Counted from the stretch's first letter, positions 1-8,340 are shown. The stretch: 62,267 nucleotides of DNA from Muribaculaceae bacterium (GCA_017546805.1 JAFYRT010000015.1:1-62267), one strand, 5' to 3'. Numbers and translations: made by a program. The notes: generated by a model from the sequence alone, not told the origin.

Positions 1-377
1 AAATAAATTTTAGGTCATATCCTTTTTGTTATTAAACAACTAAATTAAATTGACTCGCCTACGCTCGTCGATTTATAGCGGGGCATGTTAAGGACAATAT
101 CTTTGCGTGAACGACTGCCCTCATTGAGTTCCTCAAAAAAAAGACTGCAGCAAGGATATTCCCTTAAAATAAATTTTAGGTCATATCCCTACTGCAGTCT
201 TTGCTTTTTGTTAACACAAAAAAAAGGGCAGTCGCTCACGCGATATGGCCCTTCATCAAATTTAAATTCATCACATTATGCTTATTAAAGTGCTGTTTAC
301 GCTCACGCGTAAGTTTTGAAAGTGTAGTTTGTTTGTCTGTTTGGTTTTATTTGTCTTTTATATTATAAACAACCTAT
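1..377. other. Intergenic region with repeats, no gene
   Basis: No convincing coding sequence. It holds the nested inverted repeat at 105-241 and a direct repeat: the 22 bases beginning AAATAAATTTTAGG at 1-22 recur at 168-189, both followed shortly by TTTTTGTTA. The 67-codon open frame at 85-288 runs through the hairpin and has no recognisable protein character, so I do not call it. Confidence 0.6.
98..241 (+). repeat. Nested long hairpin, possible small RNA
   Basis: The outer arms are 105-121 and 225-241, 17 bp with one G-T pair (the 5' arm begins GCGTGAACGACTGCCC). The inner arms are 141-150 with 192-201 (10 bp, core ACTGCAGT), extended by GGATAT (154-159) with ATATCC (183-188). The inner hairpin is followed by a T-rich stretch at 200-209 that could terminate transcription. 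A TATCTTTG at 98-105 matches the Bacteroidetes -7 box, but I see no good -33 element. It could be a small structured RNA or a MITE-like repeat. Confidence 0.45.
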
Positions 378-971
378 TTATAAAATTGTTCGATTGTTGT
401 ATCTTTTTTCTATAATATCCCAATTTAATATCATCCAAAGTGCCGAAAGATGTTCGGCTCTAAGATTTTGGTAATCGAGATAGTATGCGTGTTCCCACAC
501 ATCAAAAGTTAGTAGCGGAATTCGTTTTTTAAGAATTGGGTTGTCGGCATTAGAACATTTGTCTATTTGTAAATTGCCATCAACATCGGCAGATAACCAT
601 ACCCAGCCCGATCCGAATATGTTTATCCCCTCCATAACAAATCGCTCTTTAAACCCTATCTCGCTTCCAAAATCTCGTTCAATGGCAGCTCTTAAATCGC
701 CTTTAAGACGGCTGTTCCTTCCATCTGTAAATTGCTCAAAGTAGAAGATGTGGTTCCATGCTTGTGCTGCATTGTTAAATATAGCCCCTTCGCTGTTTTT
801 TATAATCTCCACTAACGATTTCCCGTTGAGAGGCGAATTTTCAATAAGTTTGTTTAGATTATCAAAATAGGCTTTTGTATGTTTACCATAATGATAACCT
901 ATAGTTTTTTTACTTATAACAGGAGCAAGAGCATCTTCTCCAAAAGGTAACGAAGGAAGAGAGTATTTCAT
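378..971 (-). CDS. sodB: Superoxide dismutase (Fe/Mn family)
   Basis: Cytoplasmic enzyme that converts superoxide to oxygen and hydrogen peroxide. At 197 residues it has the normal family length. The four metal ligands are visible: H27 in the N-terminal helical hairpin (GYHYGKH), H74 (AWNHIFYF), and D157 and H161 in the DVWEHAYYLDY signature. The glutamine in NNAAQAWNH (Q70) is the arrangement typical of iron-type enzymes; Bacteroidales homologues are often cambialistic, so metal use is not settled. ATG start at 971. It is transcribed alone, divergently from the uvrD-like gene, with a 135-bp gap that must hold both promoters. Function is very likely; the sodB name reflects the Fe-type signature. 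Confidence 0.95.
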   Translation of the reverse strand: MKYSLPSLPFGEDALAPVISKKTIGYHYGKHTKAYFDNLNKLIENSPLNGKSLVEIIKNSEGAIFNNAAQAWNHIFYFEQFTDGRNSRLKGDLRAAIERDFGSEIGFKERFVMEGINIFGSGWVWLSADVDGNLQIDKCSNADNPILKKRIPLLTFDVWEHAYYLDYQNLRAEHLSALWMILNWDIIEKRYNNRTIL

Positions 972-1076
972 AGTATTATGTTTTTGTCATCATAACATCT
1001 CAAGTGGTAAAATAGTTCAAAAAATTATTGTTAATAACTATTTTTATAGTCAACATTATTATTCAATCTTATTTCT

Positions 1077-1084
1077 TATCTTTG
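1077..1084 (+). promoter_or_regulatory. Bacteroidetes -7 box for the UvrD/PcrA gene
   Basis: TATCTTTG fits the TAnnTTTG consensus and lies 22 nt before the ATG at 1107, giving a leader of about 15 nt. No clear -33 TTTG is seen at the expected spacing. Confidence 0.5.
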
Positions 1085-1106
1085 TGGATATTGTAAAAAA
1101 TAAGAT

Positions 1107-3431
1107 ATGCAACCTTTAGATTTAAACAACTTAAACGAAAGTCAACGTAATGCAGTGGAGTTTTGCGATGGTGTTTCGCTTGTGATAGCCGGAGCAGGGT
1201 CGGGTAAAACACGCGTGCTTACACATAAAATTGCATATCTTTTGAATATGGGATATTCGCCATATTCAATTCTTGCATTAACCTTTACCAATAAGGCGGC
1301 AGACGAGATGAAAGCTCGTATTGCCACAATGATAGGAGGAGATGTGGCATCTCGAATATGGGCAGGAACATTTCACTCAATATTTTTGCGAATACTTCGC
1401 CCTTATGCAAACCGCTTGGGCTTTCCCTCAGATTTTACAATATATGATAGCTCCGACTCTCGCAGTCTAATAACCTCTATCATAAAGGAGATGAAGCTCG
1501 ACGATAAGGTATATAAACCTCGTAGTATAGCATCAATCATATCAAAAGCCAAGAATGCACTTATAACCCCCAATTCCTATGCATCAAACAGAGAGATAGT
1601 AGAGGACGACTTCAGGGCAAAGCGACCGGCAACAAAAGATATATACAGAGCCTATTGCGAGCGATGTCATCGAGCAGGAGCAATGGATTTTGATGACATA
1701 TTGTTATATACGAATATCCTTTTCCGCGATCATCCCGATGTAGTGGACCATTATGGCGAGATTTTCCGATATGTTTTGGTCGATGAGTATCAGGATATAA
1801 ACTTTGCGCAACACTTAATCGTAAAACAGATAGTAAAACGTTGCGGAAGATTGTGTGTGGTAGGAGACGATGCACAAAGCATATACTCATTCCGAGGTGC
1901 AAATATCAGCAATATTCTTAACTTGCAAAACGAATATGCGGGATGCAGAATATTCAAATTGGAGCAGAACTATCGCTCAACACAAATGATAGTGAATGCA
2001 GCCAACAGTCTAATTGCAAAAAACAAAGGGCAGATACCCAAAAATATATTCTCAGAGAATGAGAAGGGCGAGAAGGTAAAACTTGTAAAATCATATTCCG
2101 ATTACGAGGAGGCATATATGGTTGCAGGCTCAATAAGTGAGGTGCATTTACGATATGGCGATTCATATAACAATTTTGCAATACTTTACCGAACAAACGC
2201 ACAATCTCGAATATTTGAGGAGGCACTTCGTAAAAGAAATATCCCATATCGTATTTACGGAGGCATATCGTTTTATCAACGCAAGGAGATAAAAGATGTA
2301 ATAGCATATATTCGTATGGTACTGAATCCAAGTGACGAGGAGGCGTTAAAGCGAATAATAAACTATCCGGCAAGAGGTATTGGCGATACAACCGTAGGTA
2401 AGATAGCAGAGGCGGCAACGCTTCACTCACAAACCCTATGGACAATACTTTGCAATCCGCTTGAGTATGGAGTAAAAATAAATTCGGGAACACAATCAAA
2501 ACTAAAAACATTCTCAACGCTTATTGAGGAGTTGCAACAAGATGTGGCTGAGTTGGATGCTGCAGAATTTGTTGAAAAACTAATACGTAAAACAGGAATA
2601 TTTGCCGATGTATATGTCGATAAACTCCCCGAAAATATCAGCAAACAGGAGAACTTACAAGAGCTATTGAATGGTATAGTTGAGTTTTGCGATAACAGAA
2701 AAGAGAGTGGAGAGAGTGCAACAATAACAGATTTTCTTTCGGAAGTGTCGCTTGCAACCGACCAAGATAAAGGAGATGAGGCCGAGATTGATAAGGTAAC
2801 TCTGATGACTGTGCATGCAGCAAAAGGATTGGAGTTCGCAAACATATATATAGTTGGATTGGAGGAGAATCTCTTCCCCTCGTCAATGAGTATGGAAACG
2901 ATGAGCGAGTTGGAGGAGGAGCGTCGACTATTCTATGTGGCAATAACCCGTGCTGAAAAACGATGCACATTGTCGTATGCAGTATCGCGTTATCGCAACG
3001 GACAAACTACCGCTTCGCCACCAAGCCGATTTATAAAAGATTTGGATTTTCAATATATAAACGATACAACAGGCAGCTCGCAATTCCGCGAAGTGACAGT
3101 TTCACAACAACCAAGGGTACAAGTCATTAGACCGCAATCTACATTTGGAGGAGTGTCGTATAACACAACCGAGAGAGAAGAACCAAAACAAAACCTACGC
3201 TCAATGCGTTCGGCAATATATACGCAATCTCCCAAAACAGATGTTGAGTCAAAGACAAACGATGCGACACTACAAGTGGGTTCTCACATACGTCACGACC
3301 GCTTTGGAGAGGGTGAAGTATTATCAATGTCCGGAGTCGGAGATAACAGAAAAATTGAAGTGGAATTTAAAAATGTCGGTAAAAAGACACTATTGCTTAA
3401 ATTTGCACGATATACTATAATTAGTTGTTAG
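1107..3431 (+). CDS. pcrA: ATP-dependent DNA helicase UvrD/PcrA
   Basis: SF1A 3'-5' DNA helicase acting in nucleotide excision and mismatch repair and in clearing stalled forks. The 774 residues carry the motifs in order: a Q-motif (LNESQRNAVEF, residues 9-19), Walker A GAGSGKTR (29-36), motif Ia GTFHS (87-91), Walker B VLVDEYQD (223-230), motif III VVGDDAQSIYSFRG (251-264), and motif VI VAITRAEKR near residue 615. The last ~60 residues (VGSHIRHDRFGEGEVL onward) form the Tudor-like tail of PcrA/UvrD that contacts RNA polymerase. That tail and the length separate it from Rep. The stop is followed at once by a TTAGTTGTTAG-type repeat. pcrA and uvrD are interchangeable names in this lineage. Confidence 0.95.
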   Translation: MQPLDLNNLNESQRNAVEFCDGVSLVIAGAGSGKTRVLTHKIAYLLNMGYSPYSILALTFTNKAADEMKARIATMIGGDVASRIWAGTFHSIFLRILRPYANRLGFPSDFTIYDSSDSRSLITSIIKEMKLDDKVYKPRSIASIISKAKNALITPNSYASNREIVEDDFRAKRPATKDIYRAYCERCHRAGAMDFDDILLYTNILFRDHPDVVDHYGEIFRYVLVDEYQDINFAQHLIVKQIVKRCGRLCVVGDDAQSIYSFRGANISNILNLQNEYAGCRIFKLEQNYRSTQMIVNAANSLIAKNKGQIPKNIFSENEKGEKVKLVKSYSDYEEAYMVAGSISEVHLRYGDSYNNFAILYRTNAQSRIFEEALRKRNIPYRIYGGISFYQRKEIKDVIAYIRMVLNPSDEEALKRIINYPARGIGDTTVGKIAEAATLHSQTLWTILCNPLEYGVKINSGTQSKLKTFSTLIEELQQDVAELDAAEFVEKLIRKTGIFADVYVDKLPENISKQENLQELLNGIVEFCDNRKESGESATITDFLSEVSLATDQDKGDEAEIDKVTLMTVHAAKGLEFANIYIVGLEENLFPSSMSMETMSELEEERRLFYVAITRAEKRCTLSYAVSRYRNGQTTASPPSRFIKDLDFQYINDTTGSSQFREVTVSQQPRVQVIRPQSTFGGVSYNTTEREEPKQNLRSMRSAIYTQSPKTDVESKTNDATLQVGSHIRHDRFGEGEVLSMSGVGDNRKIEVEFKNVGKKTLLLKFARYTIISC

Positions 3432-3443
3432 TTGTTAGTTGCG
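3423..3443 (+). repeat. TTAGTTGTTAG intergenic repeat
   Basis: A short tandem of 7-nt GTTAGTT units starts within or directly after the uvrD-like stop codon. Related tracts follow other genes near 4662-4690, 5741-5815 (both orientations), 13141-13185, 31997-32027 and 35382-35395. Confidence 0.7.
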
Positions 3444-3524
3444 TTCGCAAATTCGTTAATATAAAAAATACCAATTTGTCTAATTGGTCTTATTGGACTA
3501 ATTAGAATAATAAAAAAATATAAG

Positions 3525-4658
3525 ATGAAAAGAGAAGAAATTCCTTCACCCTCGTTTGTACTTGAAGAGGAGAAGTTTCGTAAAAACCTTGCACTCATTC
3601 GTTCGGTAAAAGAGCGAGCAGGAGTAGATATAATAATGGCATTCAAAGCATTTGCCCTTTGGAAAGTATTTGATGTGGTACGCGAATATATCCCTTATAC
3701 AACAGCAAGCTCGCTATCCGAAGCGCGTCTTGCATATGAGGAGATGAAGTCGTATGCACACACCTACGCACCAGTATATAGCAATGAGGAGTTTCCCGAA
3801 ATTCTCTCTTGCAGTAGCCATATAACATTTAACTCGCTAACCCAATACGAACATTTCCGTTCACAAATAGAGGTATCGGAGCGTCATATATCATGCGGTG
3901 TACGTATTAACCCTGAATATTCACAAGTCGAAACCGACCTTTACAACCCTTGTGCTCCCGGTTCACGTCTTGGAGTAACAGCTGATAAGATGAAACAGCT
4001 CCCCGAGGGTATCGAGGGATTGCATTGCCATACATTGTGTGAGTCCGACTCATATATGTTGGCAAACGTATTGGAGAAGGTTGAGGAGCGATTTGGACAT
4101 CTATTGCCTCAAATAAAGTGGTTGAATATGGGAGGAGGGCACTTAATGACTCGCGAGGGATATGATACTGAACACCTAATATTATTGCTTCAAAACTTCA
4201 AAGCAAAATACCCTAACTTGCAAATAATATTGGAGCCGGGCAGTGCCTTTGCTTGGCGAGCAGGATACCTAAAATCAACAATTCTTGACATTGTTGAGAA
4301 CCGAGGAATTCGTACCCTTATGCTAAACGTATCGTTTGCATGTCACATGCCCGACTGTTTGGAGATGCCTTACCGCCCCGAAGTGGTAGGAGCGCACGTC
4401 CCTCACGGTGGCGAAACAGTTTATCGTTTAGGTGGAAACTCTTGCCTTAGTGGCGACTTTGTAGGTGATTACGCCTTTGACAAGGAACCACAAATTGGCG
4501 ATACAATCATTCTGTGCGATATGATGCACTATACAACAGTTAAAACAACAATGTTCAACGGAGTGTCGCATCCATCAATCGTGTGGGAAGCCGAAGACGG
4601 AACAGCAACCATACTCCGCCAATTCGGTTACGAGGATTATAAAAATAGAATGAGTTGA
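3525..4658 (+). CDS. nspC: Carboxynorspermidine/carboxyspermidine decarboxylase
   Basis: PLP-dependent, alanine-racemase-fold (group IV) decarboxylase that removes CO2 from carboxyspermidine or carboxynorspermidine in the alternative polyamine pathway used by Bacteroidetes. In 377 residues it shows the Schiff-base lysine K41 in IIMAFKAFALW, the LHCHTLCE strand, the GGGHLMTREGYD phosphate-binding loop, LEPGSAFAW, and the catalytic cysteine in GGNSCLSGDFVGDY. Its start (ATG at 3525) follows an AT-rich stretch with no clear SD, as is common in this phylum. The partner carboxyspermidine dehydrogenase is not in the window. Substrate chain length cannot be told from sequence; spermidine is likely. 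Confidence 0.93.
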   Translation: MKREEIPSPSFVLEEEKFRKNLALIRSVKERAGVDIIMAFKAFALWKVFDVVREYIPYTTASSLSEARLAYEEMKSYAHTYAPVYSNEEFPEILSCSSHITFNSLTQYEHFRSQIEVSERHISCGVRINPEYSQVETDLYNPCAPGSRLGVTADKMKQLPEGIEGLHCHTLCESDSYMLANVLEKVEERFGHLLPQIKWLNMGGGHLMTREGYDTEHLILLLQNFKAKYPNLQIILEPGSAFAWRAGYLKSTILDIVENRGIRTLMLNVSFACHMPDCLEMPYRPEVVGAHVPHGGETVYRLGGNSCLSGDFVGDYAFDKEPQIGDTIILCDMMHYTTVKTTMFNGVSHPSIVWEAEDGTATILRQFGYEDYKNRMS

Positions 4659-4757
4659 TTAATAGTTGTTAGTTTTTAGTTGTTAGTTGTCAGCAAACGA
4701 CTTTAATGACACTAAATACCTAATACAAGTAACACTCTCAGATAATAGATTGAACCT

Positions 4758-4788
4758 TTTGTTAAGCAAAAAAATATTAATACTTTTG
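4758..4788 (+). promoter_or_regulatory. Strong Bacteroidetes -33/-7 promoter
   Basis: TTTG at 4758-4761, a 19-nt spacer, and TACTTTTG at 4781-4788 match the -33/-7 consensus of Bacteroidetes primary-sigma promoters. Transcription would start near 4795 and run through structured RNA A toward the gene at 5160. Confidence 0.75.
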
Positions 4789-4904
4789 CAATAACAAGAA
4801 TATACAAATTATGAATTAATTACTAATTACTAATTTCTAATTGTGGCTTTAGTCACGAACTAATTAATATAGATTGCCTATGAAACATTAGCGTATAGTT
4901 GATA

Positions 4905-5106
4905 CGCACATCTTGAACATATTGGAAAAAGCGTTTTAGCTTTATTCTTTCTCTTGCGAAAGTTTGGCGACTTAAAGACAACCTGAAAGAATAACGATAA
5001 AATGCTCACGTTTATACGTGGGCTTTTAGTTATTTGCAGGTTAGGGTTACGCCAAACACCCCGCGAGAGCAGATATGCTAAAAGTTCCGCGTTTTTTTTG
5101 TGTGCG
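4905..5106 (+). ncRNA. Rod-shaped structured RNA, copy A (6S-like shape)
   Basis: About 200 nt fold by eye into one long interrupted rod. The helices are 4905-4910/5101-5106; 4931-4940/5077-5090 (7 bp, 4-nt bulge, 3 bp); 4951-4958/5062-5069 (8 bp); 4963-4969/5050-5056 (7 bp); 4980-4985/5037-5042 and 4990-4995/5029-5034; and an apical hairpin GCTCACGT (5004-5011), loop TTAT, ACGTGGGC (5016-5023). A run of T at 5092-5099 follows the GCG/CGC helix and could be an intrinsic terminator. A rival small hairpin (4891-4896 with 4902-4907) would compete with the closing helix. The shape recalls 6S RNA, which I cannot confirm. The apical hairpin recurs in copy C and, diverged, in copy B. It ends 60 nt before the ATG at 5160. 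Confidence 0.65.
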
Positions 5107-5159
5107 CATTTGAACATTATATTTAAGGAACTATAGATAATAATATAACAACAATAATT

Positions 5160-5663
5160 ATGCAAAAAAAATACACGAAACACATTTTGATGATGTTGTT
5201 GGTATTCATACCATTTATAGGCATTAAAGCCACTGACTATATGAATGTCTATCTTACATCGCAAGGCTCATTTCAATCTATCAATATAGATGAAATAGAC
5301 AAAATCACCTTCCCCTCTGAAGATGAAGTAAACATCACCATATCGGGTATGGCAACCCCAATGGCAATAGATAATATCGAAGTCATCACCTTTGGCAATA
5401 CCAATATCACCGCCATAGAGGAGAGTGAAGCCAAAGTTGCCGAAATAGATATAACCTACTTAAAAGAAAGCGGTGAGATAAAAGTAACCACACCCGAGGC
5501 AATCAATCTTGTACACCTATACAATATGCAAGGAGTATTGATGCAAACACAAGCACCAAATACCACAGTTGCAACACTCAATGTAGGCGGCTGTCCAAGT
5601 GGAATATATATAGTAGCAGTACAATCAAACGGAAAAACAGAGATAAAGAAGATTATAAAATAG
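5160..5663 (+). CDS. Small secreted protein with a T9SS C-terminal sorting domain
   Basis: The 167 residues begin with a signal peptide (hydrophobic MMLLVFIPFIGI core, likely cleaved near residue 25), followed by a short segment with the Bacteroidetes motif VYLTSQGSFQSINIDEIDKI, the same DID/DSIxF-type motif as in the next gene. The last ~65 residues (LVHLYNMQGVLMQ, then PSGIYIVAVQSNGK and a lysine-rich end) are a type A T9SS sorting domain that directs export across the outer membrane. There is no large cargo domain between signal and tail, which is odd; it may be a small surface protein or a remnant. The hairpin GAGGAAC-ATTC-GTTCCTC at 5666-5683 follows. It is probably transcribed from the promoter at 4758 through RNA A. 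Molecular function unknown. Confidence 0.8.
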   Translation: MQKKYTKHILMMLLVFIPFIGIKATDYMNVYLTSQGSFQSINIDEIDKITFPSEDEVNITISGMATPMAIDNIEVITFGNTNITAIEESEAKVAEIDITYLKESGEIKVTTPEAINLVHLYNMQGVLMQTQAPNTTVATLNVGGCPSGIYIVAVQSNGKTEIKKIIK

Positions 5664-5665
5664 TT

Positions 5666-5737
5666 GAGGAACATTCGTTCCTCGAACCCGCTATCGTTCG
5701 GCATAATTTAATAAACTAAACTATGCTCTCACTTAAT
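5666..5737 (+). repeat. Post-gene hairpin and CTGCTC/GCTCTC dispersed repeat
   Basis: A 7-bp hairpin (GAGGAAC/GTTCCTC, 5666-5683) is followed by a GC-skewed repeat ending in CTCTCACTTAATTGCGG. Almost the same hairpin plus repeat follows the next gene at 6671-6745. Diverged copies lie near 7000-7040 and 38822-38880, and inverted ones at 61640-61800. Confidence 0.6.
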
Positions 5738-5871
5738 TGCGGCTTTGTTAGTTTTTAGTTGTACGGTACTTCGTACCTTAGTTTTTAGCAAATAAAGACT
5801 CTAACAACTAACAACTACCCGCAGGGCGGCAGAGTTTTGCGATGCCGACAACAAACAACTCAAAAAAAAGA

Positions 5872-6645
5872 ATGATGAAAACAAGACTAATCACATTGCT
5901 AATAGCAATAACAACTATAATAGGTAGTGCTTATGCACAAAAGAAAATAGAAGTATATAAAAATGGAGAAGTAGTATATAGTGAATATATTACAGATATA
6001 GATAGTATAAAATTTAAAGAGCAAACAGCGCCTCTGCCCAATACCGAAAACGGACACGAATATGTTGATCTTGGATTGCCTTCAGGAATTAAATGGGCAA
6101 CCTGTAATGTGGGAGCAAATTCACCCGAGGAGTATGGCGATTACTTTGCATGGGGCGAAACCGAGCCAAAAGATTATTATTCTTGGAGTACCTACAAATA
6201 TTGTAATGGTTCATATGATACAATAACCAAATATTGTACAAATTCAAAATATGGCACAGTAGATAATAAAACAACCCTTGAACTCTCAGACGATGCTGCT
6301 CGTGTAAATTGGGGAGGCAGTTGGCGCATGCCAACAAGAGCAGAACAAGATGAATTAGAAAATACCTCAAATTGTACATGGATATGGACCACACAAAACG
6401 GAGTAAAAGGATATAAGGTAACAAGCGTAAAGAACGGTAACTCCATATTTCTTCCTGCGGCGGGCCTTCTCGGCGGCGACGATCTCGACGTTGCAGGCGA
6501 CCTCGGCCGCTTCTGGTTGAATTCGCTCGACCCGACCCCGAACCGCTGCTACAACGCCTCCAACATGGCCTTCAATTCGTTCAACGCGTCCGGGACCTAC
6601 GAATACCGTTACTACAGGCGGTCTGTCCGCGCAGTCTGCGAGTAG
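5872..6645 (+). CDS. FISUMP-like secreted protein with a DGR-type variable C-terminus
   Basis: Signal peptide (MKTRLITLLIAITTIIGSAYAQ), then a KIEVYKNGEVVYSEYITDID motif segment, then a Fibrobacter-paralogous (FISUMP-like) domain beginning HEYVDLGLPSGIKWATCNVG near residue 60. The final ~65 codons (from about 6452) are abruptly GC-rich: 6541-6600 is 34/60 G+C against 17/60 in 6181-6240 of the same gene. They end in SVRAVCE, as does the protein at 59175-61601. FISUMP and C-type-lectin folds are common targets of diversity-generating retroelements in Bacteroidetes, and this C-terminus behaves like a variable repeat. An in-frame ATG at 5842 exists, but the signal peptide begins at the ATG pair 5872/5875, so I use 5872. 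Probable role is display of a binding surface; the ligand is unknown. Confidence 0.82.
   Translation: MMKTRLITLLIAITTIIGSAYAQKKIEVYKNGEVVYSEYITDIDSIKFKEQTAPLPNTENGHEYVDLGLPSGIKWATCNVGANSPEEYGDYFAWGETEPKDYYSWSTYKYCNGSYDTITKYCTNSKYGTVDNKTTLELSDDAARVNWGGSWRMPTRAEQDELENTSNCTWIWTTQNGVKGYKVTSVKNGNSIFLPAAGLLGGDDLDVAGDLGRFWLNSLDPTPNRCYNASNMAFNSFNASGTYEYRYYRRSVRAVCE
6452..6645 (+). repeat. Putative DGR variable repeat, copy 1
   Basis: Codons from CTTCCTGCGGCGGGC to the stop align with 61413-61601 except for a two-codon length difference near the middle. Many mismatched codon pairs differ at positions 1 and 2 and share a third-base pyrimidine (CTT/TAT, CTC/CGC, GGC/TAC, GAT/AAT, CTC/TAC, CGC/TAC, TTC/TAC). 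That is expected if a template rich in AAC/AAT codons was mutated at adenines. The 3' end (TCTGTCCGCGCAGT) is nearly invariant, fitting the conserved initiation segment of DGRs. Confidence 0.65.
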
Positions 6646-7073
6646 AAATTAAACATGTTTAATTTCAGTTGAGGAACATTCGTTCCTCGAACCTGCTCAT
6701 GCTCGGTAGTGCTTAAATAAATTTATCATTACTCTCGCTTATTCGCAGATTTGTTAGTTGAACGAGGGTGATTCTTTTGATACTTTTGTGTCATACTTAT
6801 TAGCCTAAATGCTCTAATAAGACCTAATGACTCAATTGACCTTATAATCCTGATTGTCTTCTTAAAAGATAATTTTATATGATAATACACAAAAAACCAT
6901 TGCTTTTTATGGCAATGGTTTTTTCATAACTACCAATAAAAATTTATATAATTCGCTATTAACTATATTAATAAGCCTATCTTTGTTGATTTTGCTCTCG
7001 CCAACAATGCACAAATAAATGCATTGTATTCGCTTAATCACAAAATTCCTAATTTCTAATTCCTCATTCCTAA
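6646..7073. other. Intergenic region of repeats and a terminator
   Basis: It holds the hairpin GAGGAAC/GTTCCTC (6671-6688) with the dispersed CTGCTC..CTCTCGCTTATTCGCAG repeat, a bidirectional terminator (6891-6924), another diverged repeat copy (7000-7040), and a TAATTCCTAATTTC-type repeat (7041-7076) directly after the recA stop. I see no gene. Confidence 0.65.
6891..6924. terminator. Bidirectional intrinsic terminator
   Basis: ACCATTGC (6896-6903) and GCAATGGT (6912-6919) form a stem with A-run and T-run on either side. It separates the converging FISUMP-like gene and recA. Confidence 0.8.
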
Positions 7074-7076
7074 TTA
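7041..7076 (-). repeat. AATTAGGAATTAGAAATTAGG repeat after recA
   Basis: On the minus strand the recA stop codon is followed at once by tandem units of AATTAGGAA and AATTAGAAA. Similar tracts follow the genes ending at 8339 (-), 51667 (+), 51756 (-) and 61601 (+), and one lies next to 32551-32583. The tract is built of ~10-nt units and is non-coding. Confidence 0.7.
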
Positions 7077-8093
7077 TTTTTTTATCGCCTCCATAATCAA
7101 ACCTTCCAACTCCTCTGCAAGTTCGGGATTATCCATAACCATACGTTTTGCAGCGTCGCGTCCTTGACCAAGTTTAGTGTCGCCGTAAGCAAACCAAGAA
7201 CCGCTTTTCTTAATAATACCATACTCAACACCAAGGTCAATTATCTCTCCCGATTTAGAGATACCTTCGCCAAACATAATGTCGAACTCTGCTTTGCGGA
7301 ATGGGGGAGCAACTTTGTTCTTAACAATTTTAACACGAGTTTGGTTACCAATAACATCCTCGCCATCTTTAATTTGAGATACTCTGCGAATGTCTATACG
7401 AACTGAAGAGTAGAACTTCAATGCGTTACCACCTGTTGTAGTTTCGGGGTTACCGAACATAACACCAATTTTTTCGCGCAATTGGTTGATGAATATACAA
7501 GTTGTGTTTGTTTTGCTGATTGTTGAAGTAAGTTTACGCAAAGCCTGGCTCATCAAGCGAGCTTGCAAACCTACGCGGTTGTCGCCCATATCACCCTCCA
7601 ACTCTGCTTTAGGAGTAAGAGCCGCAACAGAGTCAATAACAACAATGTCAACTGCCGACGATCTGATTAGTTGGTCGGCAATCTCCAATGCTTGCTCTCC
7701 ACTGTCGGGCTGAGAAATCCAAAGATTTTCAACGTCAACACCAAGTTTTTCGGCATAGAAACGGTCGAATGCATGCTCAGCGTCAATGATTGCTGCAATA
7801 CCACCATTTTTTTGAGCTTCGGCAATGGCGTGGATGGCCAATGTTGTTTTACCTGATGATTCGGGACCATATATTTCAATAACTCTTCCTCTTGGATAAC
7901 CTCCAACGCCAAGTGCGGCGTTGAGAGCAATTGAACCTGTTGATATAACGGCAACCTCTTCAACCATATCGTCGCCAAGTTTCATGATAGAACCTTTTCC
8001 GTAGCTTTTCTCAATTTTGTCCATTGCTGCTCTAAGAGCTTTAAGTTTATCCTCAGAGACTGTAACTTTTACTTTTTTCTCTTCGCTTTCCAT
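7074..8093 (-). CDS. recA: Recombinase RecA
   Basis: DNA-dependent ATPase that forms filaments on single-stranded DNA for homologous recombination and SOS induction. The 339 residues have the N-terminal helix, Walker [10 protein letters not shown] at 76-84, the Walker B strand ([16 protein letters not shown]), the L2-proximal [19 protein letters not shown] and the usual acidic C-terminus. ATG start at 8093; the N-terminus aligns with normal RecA after a short lysine-rich lead. It is monocistronic. Its stop lies against a repeat tract and the terminator at 6891-6924 lies beyond. I saw no obvious SOS box upstream, but did not search systematically. Confidence 0.98.
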   Translation of the reverse strand: MESEEKKVKVTVSEDKLKALRAAMDKIEKSYGKGSIMKLGDDMVEEVAVISTGSIALNAALGVGGYPRGRVIEIYGPESSGKTTLAIHAIAEAQKNGGIAAIIDAEHAFDRFYAEKLGVDVENLWISQPDSGEQALEIADQLIRSSAVDIVVIDSVAALTPKAELEGDMGDNRVGLQARLMSQALRKLTSTISKTNTTCIFINQLREKIGVMFGNPETTTGGNALKFYSSVRIDIRRVSQIKDGEDVIGNQTRVKIVKNKVAPPFRKAEFDIMFGEGISKSGEIIDLGVEYGIIKKSGSWFAYGDTKLGQGRDAAKRMVMDNPELAEELEGLIMEAIKK

Positions 8094-8215
8094 ATTCTAT
8101 ATTTTTTAAATTTTACATTTATATATTGTTTCTCTCTCGTTTCTGATGCAAATATACTATCCTGTATATGCCAAAACATTGCACATATAATATTTTTTTT
8201 GAGAGAAAAACTCTT

Positions 8216-8340
8216 TTTTAATTAGAAATGAGGTATTAGTACGTTGCTTAAGCAATAATTAGTTCGCGACTTTGTCGCAATTAGAAATTAATTGATAATA
8301 AAAAAATCATTCCTAATTTCTAATTCCTAATTCCTAATTT
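8216..8340 (-). repeat. Composite post-gene repeat after the 8339 gene
   Basis: Read on the minus strand, the stop is followed by four AATTAGGAA/AATTAGAAA units, a spacer, and GCGACAAAGTCGC (a small hairpin) flanked by TTCTAATT and TTAGTTCG motifs. The same order, repeat-hairpin-repeat, is seen after the glycosyltransferase gene at 51664-51757 (GTGCTTCGCAC) and near 4842 (GTGGCTTTAGTCAC). Confidence 0.6.

Larger units (their letters stand above)
4659..5159 (+). other. 500-bp intergenic region with repeats, promoter and RNA A
   Basis: It begins with TTAGTTGTTAG-type repeats (4662-4690), then a good promoter (4758-4788), then a composite repeat of TAATTACTAATTTC type joined to GTGGCTTTAGTCAC (4801-4865), and then the rod-shaped structured RNA at 4905-5106. 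I see no coding sequence. Confidence 0.7.

Noticed and set aside
85-288. Small 67-residue protein at the window start
   Set aside because: The frame runs through the long hairpin, and has no recognisable composition or motif.
1954-2517. 187-codon open frame on the minus strand inside the UvrD/PcrA gene
   Set aside because: It overlaps a strongly supported helicase, has no family-like sequence and looks like a shadow frame.
4905-5106. Firm call of 6S RNA (ssrS) for copy A
   Set aside because: The shape agrees, but two related copies upstream of other genes and lack of a search leave it open.
6452-6645. Considered as a DGR template repeat rather than a target
   Set aside because: It lies in-frame at the end of a signal-peptide-bearing gene and has few AAC-type runs; no reverse transcriptase is next to it. 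A target is more likely.
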